Assembly (NCBI RefSeq): GCF_024347415.1
Contig: NZ_AP025476.1
Coordinates: 1,426,001-1,490,000 of the forward strand
DNA from: Vibrio crassostreae
Lineage (GTDB): Bacteria; Pseudomonadota; Gammaproteobacteria; Enterobacterales; Vibrionaceae
DNA: 64,000 nucleotides
Reading direction: 5' to 3'
Part shown: positions 37,075 through 45,658 of the stretch, in pieces
Layout: each line of letters begins with the position of its first letter
How positions within the stretch are numbered: the stretch's first letter is position 1
Notes under the pieces: generated by a model
What the model was told of the DNA's origin: nothing
The model's database searches: none
The model's input: the letters and a program-made list of their open reading frames with translations, nothing else
Position numbers and translations under genes: made by a program

Positions 37075-37806
37075 ATGAATAATATACAAAACAGTCTCTA
37101 TGGTTTATTTGATACTCAAGGTGTGAGTCTTTCCAAAGAGTACAAGGATTGCATCGAGAAATATTTAGTATCTGATTTGTCTTTCACTTCTGAGATGATG
37201 AATGGTTTGGCTCGAACTATTTTTCAAAATAAAAAGATGATGGCTTACTACCTTTTGCATAATGCAATCGATGAAGCTAAAGGTGCGGCAAGGTTACGAA
37301 TGATCGCAGAGCGGTATGCTGATGATGAGTTAAGGCCGCTGATGTTGCGTCATTATAACGATGAGATGAATCATTCTACGTTGTTTGCCAGCCTTATCCC
37401 TTTTACCGGGTACGAGACAGAAACGCATGAACATGAAGTTCAATATGAGTTAGATAAAGTCATGAACTTTGACGATGAGCTTAAGGCATTCCTTTTTAGG
37501 GTTCACTCTATTGAAATACGTTCGTGGCGTTTACTGTTACTGCATTTGGCGATCATCGATGAGTCTGACGATGATTACATGAAAAAAATGCGTCCAACGA
37601 TTCAAAAAATCTTAGAAGATGAAATGCAGCATGTGTGTTACACCGGGCAATATGTCAGTCGTTGGTTACATGCTGAACCACATTTAAGCAAAGTTTTTGT
37701 TGAGTGCATTACCCACACGAATAAAGAAACATGGGAAGACCTCTCTTCGATGGCTTTATTCATGCGCGATCATATTCAAGATTTTCTCTTAGAATCGGCG
37801 GCTTAA
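37075..37806 (+). CDS. Ferritin-like diiron oxidase/oxygenase-type protein
   Basis: A 243-aa all-helical protein with the complete carboxylate diiron pattern: Glu67, Glu97-x-x-His100 (NDEMNHS), Glu147 (HSIEIRS) and Glu183-x-x-His186 (EDEMQHV). This E/ExxH/E/ExxH layout is that of rubrerythrin, AurF-type N-oxygenases and related enzymes. The four-helix bundle is about residues 45-200. AAGGA precedes the ATG at good spacing. The stop codon abuts the start of the MFS gene. The substrate is unknown; the small peptide upstream or a compound handled by the exporter are candidates. A heme-oxygenase-like diiron fold is an alternative to the ferritin fold. Confidence 0.78.
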   Translation: MNNIQNSLYGLFDTQGVSLSKEYKDCIEKYLVSDLSFTSEMMNGLARTIFQNKKMMAYYLLHNAIDEAKGAARLRMIAERYADDELRPLMLRHYNDEMNHSTLFASLIPFTGYETETHEHEVQYELDKVMNFDDELKAFLFRVHSIEIRSWRLLLLHLAIIDESDDDYMKKMRPTIQKILEDEMQHVCYTGQYVSRWLHAEPHLSKVFVECITHTNKETWEDLSSMALFMRDHIQDFLLESAA

Positions 37807-38994
37807 ATGACTCTCTGGCTTAGGATTTTAACATCGCGAAGCTCATTCGCGATGTTGGTTTTCATCGCCATCGCGTCAGTGATAGCGAATACGGGGTGGC
37901 GAGTCGTGATGAATAACTTCGCCGTAGATACTGTTGGTATGACGGGTGCTGATGTGGGGGTATTGCAGAGTGTTAGGGAAATCCCAGGCTTGCTCTCATT
38001 TACTGTTTTGTTTCTGTTGTTCATCGCTTCAGAACAAAGAGTCGCGGTATTTTCGGTTGCAACATTAGGGCTCGGAGTAGCATTGACGGGGTATTTGCCT
38101 TCGATCTATGGCTTCTATTTCAGCACGACGATCATGTCTATTGGTTTCCATTATTTAGAAGCGGTGAACAAATCACTCTCAACACAGTTGTTGGCGACTG
38201 AGAACTTCAGTGAATCAATGGGGAAAATTCGATCTGCTGCCTCTTTCTTCTCGATGGTGACTTTTCTGTGCATTATGGTCGCTAGCTATCTTTTTGACGT
38301 TTCAGATAAGGCGATTTTCTTTACGTGTGGAGCAATATGTTTTTGGCTGGCAGTTTACTTGGTCACGTTTAAAAATACTCATACAGAGGTTAAACAACAC
38401 ACCAAACTCATTGTCCGACGTGAATACACGACCTATTACATTCTTACCTTTTTGAGTGGGGCAAGAAGACAGATCTTTGTGGCATTTGCTGGCTTACTGA
38501 TGGTGACTAAATTTCATTATACGATTGCGATGATGGCCGCTTTATTTATGGTATCCAGCTTAGCTGCAACGCTTGCTCTGCCTTATGTTGGGAGATTTAT
38601 CGACCGAGTAGGGGAAAGGCAAGCTTTGATCATTGAGTATGCCGCGTTAGTGTTGGTGTTTCTAGCTTACGCATTTGTGGATGATCATTATGCTGCTGCG
38701 GGGTTGTATGTTATCGACAGTATCATTTTTAGTTTTGCGATAGCTTTGAACACCTACTTTAAAAAGACAATTCGGGAAGATGAAGTGGCTTCAACGGCGA
38801 GTTTATCATTCACCATCAACCATATTGCAGCGGTGTTCCTACCATTTCTGTTGGGAATCATCTGGATGTCTGGTTATCAATGGGTGTTTGTTTCTGGGGC
38901 CGTGATTGCTTTGATTAGTCTGTTGGTTTCGTTGACTATGGGTACGCAGCTTCATCAGCGAATTAATGGATTCGATAAGCTACAGAAACAATAG
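37807..38994 (+). CDS. MFS transporter, probable exporter
   Basis: A 395-aa protein with about twelve membrane helices. A typical MFS loop 2-3 or 8-9 motif is seen as GRFIDRVGERQ near 259. Its ATG directly follows the TAA of the diiron gene, so translation is coupled. Direct linkage to an oxidase and a small peptide suggests export of, or self-protection from, the product. It ends at a bidirectional terminator shared with the DUF3360 gene. Confidence 0.82.
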   Translation: MTLWLRILTSRSSFAMLVFIAIASVIANTGWRVVMNNFAVDTVGMTGADVGVLQSVREIPGLLSFTVLFLLFIASEQRVAVFSVATLGLGVALTGYLPSIYGFYFSTTIMSIGFHYLEAVNKSLSTQLLATENFSESMGKIRSAASFFSMVTFLCIMVASYLFDVSDKAIFFTCGAICFWLAVYLVTFKNTHTEVKQHTKLIVRREYTTYYILTFLSGARRQIFVAFAGLLMVTKFHYTIAMMAALFMVSSLAATLALPYVGRFIDRVGERQALIIEYAALVLVFLAYAFVDDHYAAAGLYVIDSIIFSFAIALNTYFKKTIREDEVASTASLSFTINHIAAVFLPFLLGIIWMSGYQWVFVSGAVIALISLLVSLTMGTQLHQRINGFDKLQKQ

Positions 38995-39031
38995 CGACAA
39001 TCATTTATCTCACTGGTTTGATTGATAAAAC

Positions 39032-39058
39032 AAGGCCTCGCGTGTGTGAGGCCTTTTG
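39032..39058. terminator. Bidirectional terminator between convergent MFS and DUF3360 genes
   Basis: AAGGCCTC / GAGGCCTT stem with TTTTG on the + strand and TTGTTTTATC on the minus strand. Confidence 0.88.
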
Positions 39059-39088
39059 TGCTCCGACAAAAATAAAGCTTAATCGAGC

Positions 39089-40597
39089 TTAACGAAAACT
39101 CGGGATAATCGCCGGAATTCCCGGTAGAAGGCCAACCAGCGCCATCACACTTGTTAGCACAACGAACATAATGCCTGGCAGCACCCAACGGCTCATCTTG
39201 CTCAGTTCGCTACTACGTTCTTTACAACCAACTAAGCCTAAGTTATCTAACAGCATAGTGAGAGCCCAACCAAATGCAGGGTTAACGAGCGCTGAGGAAA
39301 ATACAACAATCGCTGCTGATTGGGTGGTTTTCCCTTCACGCGTCATTTCCATTCCAGCTTCTAACAATGGAACGAATACACCAACAATCAGCGCTACACA
39401 AAGCACAGGTTGCCAGATAGCTAAATCCATCGGGTAGCCCCAAACTGCGGCGATGATACAGAACAGAGCCGTTAGCAAAGCACCCGCAGGAATAGGGCGT
39501 TTAGCAATAGCAGCTGGTACGATGTAAGTACCCCATGAAGACGTAAAGTTAGTACCACCAAGCAGAGAACCAAACGTTTGACGAATAGACGCTGTAGTCA
39601 TGGTGTCGTCAATGTTCATGTGTACTTTTTCAGTACGTTCTGGGTAGCTGATCTTTTGGAATACTTGATGCCCTAAGAAATCTGGAGACCACATCGCTAC
39701 CGCTAGAATCGCAAACGGCAATACCACCATGAAGTGCTCAATCGTTGGTAGACCTAGCATCCAGCCTGTATCTTCTCCCCACCAATACATAGGGTTCATG
39801 TTAGGTAAGCCTGGCTCAGTGTGGAAAGCGAATGGGGCACCCATGGCAAATGCAATCGTACCACCCAGCAAACAGCTAAGAGGTACAGCTAACCAACGCT
39901 TACGGAAGTGCTCCAAGAGCGCGTACAGAATGATGGTGCAAAAGATCACAACAAAAGCGATGTGGCTCATGCCGATTCCTTCAGCCCAAGCGAATAGCTT
40001 TTTCACTTGAGAAGCGGTTCCCACAAAGCCAAGGTAAAGCAGCAAGCCACCACACACGCCTTTACTGGTGAGGTTAGCCAACATACTGCCGCCTTTACTG
40101 ATGGCTAACAACAAGCCAAAAGCGCCAATCAACAAGCCAAAGGCCATTGGGTGTCCGCCCGCTGCAACCACAATCGGGATTAAAGGGATAAGCGGGCCGT
40201 GTGTACCGGCGAGGTTAGCGGTCGGCAATAGGAAACCAGAGAAAATAATAATGAAAACAGAGGCGATGAGGAGTTCATAACGCACGTTTTCTAGAATAAA
40301 ATCTTCATTTAACCCGAGCGCTCCGGCAAAGGTGGCAGCAATCGCGCCCACCATAACCACTTTACCAATGGTCGCCGCCATCGCTGGGATGGTGTCTTCT
40401 ATCTCAAATCGATAATCTTTAAACGGCAAATTTGGACGCCAGCGCTTAGGCGACATGATTTGTAATTCGTGTTCTAGATACTGTTCTCGGGAATCAAATT
40501 CCGATCTTGGTTTATGTTGTTGTTCATAGGTGAGTTCATCCTCATTGGCTTGAGGCTTCTCTGTTTGTATATGTGCGGACTCTAAAGTAGTGCTCAT
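39089..40597 (-). CDS. DUF3360 family membrane permease
   Basis: A 502-aa protein with a cytoplasmic N-terminus of about 60 residues and about twelve membrane helices. Phrases such as ANLAGTHGPLIPLIPIV and SLLGGTNFTSSWGTYIVPAA resemble the pore-lining segments of the xanthine/uracil permease and SulP (7+7 inverted repeat) folds. The whole fits the DUF3360 family known mainly in Vibrio and related genera. The substrate is not established; an anion or nucleobase is likely from the fold. No partner enzyme is adjacent. Confidence 0.82.
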   Translation of the reverse strand: MSTTLESAHIQTEKPQANEDELTYEQQHKPRSEFDSREQYLEHELQIMSPKRWRPNLPFKDYRFEIEDTIPAMAATIGKVVMVGAIAATFAGALGLNEDFILENVRYELLIASVFIIIFSGFLLPTANLAGTHGPLIPLIPIVVAAGGHPMAFGLLIGAFGLLLAISKGGSMLANLTSKGVCGGLLLYLGFVGTASQVKKLFAWAEGIGMSHIAFVVIFCTIILYALLEHFRKRWLAVPLSCLLGGTIAFAMGAPFAFHTEPGLPNMNPMYWWGEDTGWMLGLPTIEHFMVVLPFAILAVAMWSPDFLGHQVFQKISYPERTEKVHMNIDDTMTTASIRQTFGSLLGGTNFTSSWGTYIVPAAIAKRPIPAGALLTALFCIIAAVWGYPMDLAIWQPVLCVALIVGVFVPLLEAGMEMTREGKTTQSAAIVVFSSALVNPAFGWALTMLLDNLGLVGCKERSSELSKMSRWVLPGIMFVVLTSVMALVGLLPGIPAIIPSFR

Positions 40598-41106
40598 TTT
40601 GATTCCTTTCGTTCACACTCTGAGGTGTGTTATTCCAACAAACGTTGTTGACTCACGGCATGAAGTGTAAACAATGCGTCAACTTATCATTAAAAAATCA
40701 TTAACATTCAGTTGTTAGTACCTTATACCAAACCCAAAAAAACAAATAGACTCAGTCGGTTAGACATTAGTCGTAGAGTCGGACGACTAGTATTAGACCC
40801 TGTAGATAGTATGTGTCTGTTTATTGGTAGACTCTTAATTTCAGGAATAACAAAGTCACTTTCAACAACAAATGGTTCGACTCTAAAGGCCCAGAAAAAA
40901 GTCCAACGACTTACATTTGGCTGCATGCTTGGTTGCGTTGTGGTGTGATTTGATAGTGACATCTGGTCCGGTTTTATACTGGATATAATGGGGCGATAAA
41001 CAGGGGTAGGGATTGCCTCTAGTAACTCAATTTCTCCTACGTTTGGCCCCTGATAGTGTTAGAATCTCCGCATCAGAATTATCGAGAAACTAGGTATTTA
41101 TAAACA
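40598..41106. other. 509-bp intergenic region
   Basis: It holds the divergent promoters of the DUF3360 gene and the next + strand gene. One inverted repeat is seen (TAGTCGT-8 bp-ACGACTA at about 40767-40788). Two opposing short frames at 40712-40962 look like chance frames. Confidence 0.55.
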
Positions 41107-41445
41107 ATGTTTATCCATCACGTAAACGGCATCGACTGGCTGGTGATTACAGCTTTTGAAGAACTGAAACCGATGTTTATCGAAGATGCTGGTCCCATCC
41201 CAGCTTACTTCTCTACCACCAGTGAATTGAGCCTGATTGATCAAGCCAAGCGTAGCTATGGATTTTTGCCTAAACTCCGCGGTGTGATCACTGATACCGG
41301 CACGTATCAAAGTGAAAATCTTGAAGAAGATTTGAACCCACAGCTAGCGTGTATAGTGGAAGGGCGTGGTCGGGTGTTTATCTATCACGGCGACTATGTG
41401 GCTTTTGTGGATGACGAGCAAACCTTCATTACCCGTATGGACTGA
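41107..41445 (+). CDS. Conserved-looking hypothetical protein
   Basis: A 112-aa soluble protein with alternating strands and helices and no signal or membrane segment. Phrases such as ITAFEELKPMFIEDAG and VEGRGRVFIYHGDYVAFVDDE suggest a compact alpha/beta fold. The family is not recognised with confidence. The ribosome binding site is poor. It is 83 bp before the patatin gene and may be co-transcribed with it. Confidence 0.65.
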   Translation: MFIHHVNGIDWLVITAFEELKPMFIEDAGPIPAYFSTTSELSLIDQAKRSYGFLPKLRGVITDTGTYQSENLEEDLNPQLACIVEGRGRVFIYHGDYVAFVDDEQTFITRMD

Positions 41446-41528
41446 TAGTGACTCAGTGAGTTGAGATCTGCGAATTGGTAAATCGGCGAGTTAGCTCCCC
41501 TAGAATTAAAAACTAAAGGATTAATACG

Positions 41529-42401
41529 ATGGTAAAAACGGTCTCATTGGTACTTGGCAGTGGTGGCGCAAGAGGCTTGGTTCACGTTGGAATCATCCGT
41601 TGGTTAATCGAGCATGGCTATCAGATAAAATCCATCTCTGGCTGTTCAATTGGCGCACTTATCGGTGGTGTCTACGCTGCGGGCAAGTTGGATGAATTTG
41701 AAGAGTGGGTCACCAGTATCGACCAATCGGATATGGCGATGATGTTGGACTTTTCATGGCAATCGAGCGGGATGTTCAAAGGGGACAAGATCATCGACAC
41801 ACTACGTGAATTGATCGGCGAGATTTCAATTGAAGATCTGCCCATCCCTTATACCGCTGTCGCTGCCAACGTCGCCGATGAAAAAGAGGTTTGGCTGCAA
41901 TCAGGCTCTCTGTTTGATGCCATTCGCGCCTCCATCTCTTTGCCACTGTTCTTCACTCCACATGTCATTAATGGTGAAGTGCTGATTGATGGAGGAGTGC
42001 TCAATCCCGTACCGATTGCACCTACCTTTAGTGATAACACAGACTTTACGCTAGCTGTGAACTTAGGTGGTGAACCTGAGATGCTTCAACAGGAAGTGAT
42101 ACCGGTTTCCCTGCCCACAAAAGAGAGTAACCTGCATGAGAAGGTTGTTCATTTTATCGATAATCTCGGTAGCAGTGTAAAAAGCAAAATGAGCTTCAAT
42201 TTTGCAGCCTACGACATTGCCAACCAAGCGTTTGATGCGATGCAATCGACCATTGCTCGTCAAAAACTGGCCGCTTATCCTGCCGATATTACGCTTGAGA
42301 TCCCTCGTAATGCCTGTGGCACCTTAGAGTTTGATCGCTCACAAGAGATGATAGATAGAGGCTACCATTTGGCACAGGCTAAATTAGGCAACCGACTTTA
42401 A
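41529..42401 (+). CDS. Patatin-like phospholipase (RssA-like)
   Basis: A 290-aa protein with all patatin signatures: glycine-rich oxyanion loop LGSGGARGLVHVG at about 9-21, nucleophile GCSIGAL (Ser near 41) and the catalytic Asp in DGGVLNPVP near 156. This Ser-Asp dyad hydrolyses acyl esters of lipids. AAAGGA lies eight bases before the ATG. Size and N-terminal sequence resemble cytoplasmic RssA-type patatins; there is no secretion signal. Confidence 0.92.
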   Translation: MVKTVSLVLGSGGARGLVHVGIIRWLIEHGYQIKSISGCSIGALIGGVYAAGKLDEFEEWVTSIDQSDMAMMLDFSWQSSGMFKGDKIIDTLRELIGEISIEDLPIPYTAVAANVADEKEVWLQSGSLFDAIRASISLPLFFTPHVINGEVLIDGGVLNPVPIAPTFSDNTDFTLAVNLGGEPEMLQQEVIPVSLPTKESNLHEKVVHFIDNLGSSVKSKMSFNFAAYDIANQAFDAMQSTIARQKLAAYPADITLEIPRNACGTLEFDRSQEMIDRGYHLAQAKLGNRL

Positions 42402-42428
42402 TGTATTTGCTGCTGAATGAGAGTATTT

Positions 42429-42785
42429 ATGGAAACTGAACTAAAAGAGCTTGAACTCCACGAGCTTATGGCAACAAAAGATGTCATCGTACTCACTAGC
42501 TCAGAAGCAGCTGCCGTATCTTGGCTGATAGGGTGCTATCAAGAGAACGCTGATATTCAGGTTATCGAGAACGCACATCAACTAGATACTGAAGCGGTTT
42601 TGGCGCAATGCCGAGACAGCCTGAGTGAAAGTAAAAAGGTTATCCTTACCGCACAGTTTCGTAGCCAGCTCCCTATCATCAACATCGCTTCGCTGTGTAA
42701 TGAGCAGCGAAAATCACTGATCAATATTGAGTTGTTAGGCTGGGATGAAGAAAATCGCCTTCCTCATTCTTATAGCAGTTTCTAG
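42429..42785 (+). CDS. Hypothetical protein downstream of the patatin gene
   Basis: A 118-aa soluble protein with a start at 42429 or 42417. The middle reads as alternating strands and helices (DVIVLTSSEAAAVSWLIGCY, KKVILTAQFRSQLPIINIA), suggesting a small Rossmann-like fold. I do not recognise the family. It follows the patatin gene by 27 bp and is probably in the same operon. The stop codon lies in a 17-bp tandem duplication. Confidence 0.6.
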   Translation: METELKELELHELMATKDVIVLTSSEAAAVSWLIGCYQENADIQVIENAHQLDTEAVLAQCRDSLSESKKVILTAQFRSQLPIINIASLCNEQRKSLINIELLGWDEENRLPHSYSSF

Positions 42786-42802
42786 CTTATAGCGGTTTCT
42801 AG
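42769..42802. repeat. 17-bp tandem duplication spanning a stop codon
   Basis: CTTATAGCAGTTTCTAG is followed directly by CTTATAGCGGTTTCTAG. The first copy ends in the stop of the upstream gene. Confidence 0.9.
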
Positions 42803-42855
42803 TTAACAGCATTCGCTATGTAGCAGCCGTTTTAGGTAGCAGACAATGCACACCA

Positions 42856-43572
42856 TCACTTCAAATGTCTGCCGCCATCAAGGTGTAAAGTTCTTCCAGT
42901 CATGTAGTGACTGGCCAACACGAACTTGATGCCATCTATTATTTCCTCAAAGCCCGCTTCTGTGGGAATCAGAGCTTTCTTCAGCGCTTTGGTTTTGTAT
43001 GCCTCATCGTCATGTTCATTAAACTTAATCATGGCTGGAGAGAGGGTATTTACTTTGACCTTGGGAGCCAGCATTGCTGAAAACGACAGCGTTAGGTTGT
43101 TGAGCGCCGCTTTACTGGCCGCGTAAGCGATGTGTTTTTTACTGCCTTTTTCTGCAACGTAATCACTGATGTGGATGATGTCTGACGTTTTATCGCCAGA
43201 CATCAATTGGTCTTTGAGCGTTAAATTGAACAGATAAGGTACGGTGGCGTGAATCGTTATCATCTGGTGCATGATTTGAGATGCATTTTCACTGGGGTTC
43301 TTCTTGTTCTCAGGCTTCCAGTCTGAAGCGTTGTGTATGACGGCTCGAAGTGTCTTATATTCTTGACCAACGTAATGAAGAAAGCCCTCTAGGCTGCTTT
43401 GTTGATAAAAGTCTACCTGCTGCAAGTCGGCTCCACTATCGCGCAACAATTGCAGTTGAGGATAGTCGCTGCGGTAGGTGCCGACCACGTTGTATCCATC
43501 CGCTAAAAGTTGTTGCGCCAGTGCGAAGCCGAGTCTTTTTCCAACGCCGGTTATTAGAATCGTTTCACTCAT
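42856..43572 (-). CDS. folM: FolM-like dihydromonapterin/dihydrofolate reductase (SDR)
   Basis: A 238-aa short-chain dehydrogenase/reductase. The cofactor motif is [13 protein letters not shown] at the N-terminus, and the catalytic Tyr-x-x-x-Lys is in [14 protein letters not shown]-terminal GRTLHLDGG is typical of the SDR fold. FolM reduces dihydromonapterin to tetrahydromonapterin. The assignment rests on overall resemblance and on the neighbours folE and folX. Its start overlaps the folE stop by 4 bp. Confidence 0.85.
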   Translation of the reverse strand: MSETILITGVGKRLGFALAQQLLADGYNVVGTYRSDYPQLQLLRDSGADLQQVDFYQQSSLEGFLHYVGQEYKTLRAVIHNASDWKPENKKNPSENASQIMHQMITIHATVPYLFNLTLKDQLMSGDKTSDIIHISDYVAEKGSKKHIAYAASKAALNNLTLSFSAMLAPKVKVNTLSPAMIKFNEHDDEAYKTKALKKALIPTEAGFEEIIDGIKFVLASHYMTGRTLHLDGGRHLK

Positions 43573-44207
43573 CGTAAAAACTCAGCTCTGGTTTGAGGGT
43601 TAGTTTTGAAAATTCCACCGAGAGCGGTTGTTGAGGTTTCAGAGTTTGCATCCATGACGCCTCTAGATTTAACGCAATAATGAGTGGCTTTAATCGTCAC
43701 GGCCACATTTTCTGTTTCGACTAGAGTCTGTATCGCGACTAGGATTTGCTGAGTAAGGCGTTCTTGCACTTGAGGGCGCTGGGCGAAGAATCGAACAATA
43801 CGGTTGATTTTAGACAGCCCCAATATCTTGTTTTCAGGGATGTAGGCCACTTCTGCTAAACCATCGATGGTAATGAAGTGATGTTCGCACGTCGACGTTA
43901 AATCTATGTTCGATACCTTGACCATTTCATCAACCAACATTTTGTTTTCTATAACGCTGATTTTTGGGAAGTTATCGTAATCGAGCCCTGAAAATATCTC
44001 GTGAACGTACATCTTTGCAATGCGATGAGGTGTTTCAGCGAGGCTGTCATCGGTTAAATCCAGTCCAAGCGTACTGACAACTTCCGTCAAAAGTCCTTTG
44101 ATGCGGTTGTACTTCTGGTTGGGGTTCATTTCGCTCGGTGTCATCGGGGTTTCTAGTCCCTTTTCGAGCAAAGCTTCTCTTACTTTTTCGGCTTCTGTAT
44201 TCAGCAT
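43569..44207 (-). CDS. folE: GTP cyclohydrolase I
   Basis: A 212-aa enzyme with zinc ligands in STCEHHF and [12 protein letters not shown], and the family phrases [20 protein letters not shown] and ALGGIFK. It converts GTP to dihydroneopterin triphosphate, the first pterin step. AAGGAG precedes the ATG. In this cluster it feeds folX and folM. The genome may hold another folE elsewhere; that cannot be seen here. Confidence 0.96.
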   Translation of the reverse strand: MLNTEAEKVREALLEKGLETPMTPSEMNPNQKYNRIKGLLTEVVSTLGLDLTDDSLAETPHRIAKMYVHEIFSGLDYDNFPKISVIENKMLVDEMVKVSNIDLTSTCEHHFITIDGLAEVAYIPENKILGLSKINRIVRFFAQRPQVQERLTQQILVAIQTLVETENVAVTIKATHYCVKSRGVMDANSETSTTALGGIFKTNPQTRAEFLR

Positions 44208-44224
44208 GACTCTCTCCTTTTGAG

Positions 44225-44596
44225 TTAATTTTCGAGCTCTGCTTCATAGCTAAGCGTGAGTGAAACGGAGTCGGCAAAACGTAGGGCATGAGGCTTATCA
44301 ATTCTCACTTGAGCGTATCGTACCCATGGATGATCGATACAGATGCCGAGTACGTCGCTGGTTAACTTTTCTAAAAGCAGAAATCTTCCGGATTCGACAT
44401 GTTGAATGATCTTCTTGCAGATGTTTTTGTAGTTCAGTGCGTTGTCCACGTCATCAGACAGACAAAGGTTGTTGGCAGGGTAGTGAATCTCTGCATTGAT
44501 AACGATGTCTTGCTGCTTAGACTTTTCTTCTTCGTTGAAGCCGATGAAGGTTCTTAGTCTCAGGTTTGTAATGGTGATAATGGCGTTGTGATTCAT
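44225..44596 (-). CDS. folX: Dihydroneopterin triphosphate 2'-epimerase
   Basis: Starting at the ATG at 44596 (GGA six bases upstream) gives 123 aa. The sequence follows E. coli FolX closely in [43 protein letters not shown] and [17 protein letters not shown]. It belongs to the tunnelling fold shared with FolB. FolX epimerises dihydroneopterin triphosphate to dihydromonapterin triphosphate. It lies 17 bp before folE. Confidence 0.93.
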   Translation of the reverse strand: MNHNAIITITNLRLRTFIGFNEEEKSKQQDIVINAEIHYPANNLCLSDDVDNALNYKNICKKIIQHVESGRFLLLEKLTSDVLGICIDHPWVRYAQVRIDKPHALRFADSVSLTLSYEAELEN

Positions 44597-44708
44597 AACA
44601 GTTTCCAATCCTTAGAGAGTGAAGTCTGGTACGTGCTTGTTTTAAGAAAAGATCAGTAAAGCTCACGCGATTAAGAGTTCAGTTGTTCTTTCTGCAGTCA
44701 TGTGAAGG

Positions 44709-45206
44709 CTAAGTAAAATTAAGCTCGAAAGGGATGGGTTTGGTTTTCTGACTTAACTGATCGAAGTTTTCCCAGAGCTGCTGATATGAGATGTCTAGAG
44801 TAGGGTGACGTTCTTGCGCAGCAATATCAGCTAATGGTCGAAGCACAAAAGCGTACTCGGTGATTTCGCTTCTAGGCAGCTCTACGCTATCGATAACACC
44901 CACTTGATTACCATAAAGAAGGATGTCGATATCCATCGTCCGTGAAGCATAGGCTTTGGTTTGGCGTTTGCGATCATTCTCTGCTTCGATTTGATGTAGA
45001 ACCTTAACCAGCTCTGCGACTGGGAGGTCACATTCGAACCCAACAACTAGGTTAAGAAAGTTATCCCCTTTAAAACCGACAGGCTCGCAATCGTAGAATT
45101 TAGAAATGTGTAGGGGCGCAAAGCGATCATGCAATGCTTTGAGAGATTCTGTGACGTGATGTTCGCGGTTAATGTTGCTTCCGATGCTGACATAGACGGT
45201 GGCCAT
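44709..45206 (-). CDS. folK: 2-amino-4-hydroxy-6-hydroxymethyldihydropteridine pyrophosphokinase
   Basis: A 165-aa HPPK. Visible motifs are YVSIGSNINRE at the N-terminus, FLNLVVGFE, and the metal-binding SRTMDIDILLYGN followed by PLADIAA. A strong AAGGAAGG precedes the ATG. folK normally sits with panC or folP. Here it heads a folK-folX-folE-folM group, so it may be a second copy tied to pterin supply. Confidence 0.93.
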   Translation of the reverse strand: MATVYVSIGSNINREHHVTESLKALHDRFAPLHISKFYDCEPVGFKGDNFLNLVVGFECDLPVAELVKVLHQIEAENDRKRQTKAYASRTMDIDILLYGNQVGVIDSVELPRSEITEYAFVLRPLADIAAQERHPTLDISYQQLWENFDQLSQKTKPIPFELNFT

Positions 45207-45658
45207 AGTTTTCCTTCCTTTTAATCAGCCTATACGTCCAACTCGCGATCAAGATCAGCAATGCATCCTCTTAAAGGTAGGAAGACAAAAGAAAAATACG
45301 GTTCTGTTACAAGTTTTGCCCGTTTTGAGCCCGAAAAAAGGGCACCTGTGAGCTAGAAAGTGCCACGAGTCAAAACTCGGCCTATGAAGGTATTGGATAA
45401 CTATTTTGTCAGTGGTTTTGCTAAGTTAATAGAATACGGATTAGTTATAGCATCGAAAACACCGCTTTACTGAAGTTGGCTCGCCTCAAATAGAGGTGCA
45501 TCTGGCTTTTTATCGTTACCCATGTCAAAGCTCATGACAACAATTCTAATCAGGAGGTTAGATTAATCAGGCCACAACATACAGCCATCAATCGAACGGG
45601 CAAAGCGATGTGTCATTCCAAAGCTCAGAACTAGACCTATTCTCTGGTGCCACATATT
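45207..45658. other. 452-bp intergenic region
   Basis: It contains the folK promoter and the 3' flank of mbaA. No credible gene. No clear terminator with a T run was found. Confidence 0.55.

Noticed and set aside
40712..40962. Two opposing short frames in the intergenic region
   Set aside because: They mirror each other, lack ribosome binding sites and show no protein-like pattern.
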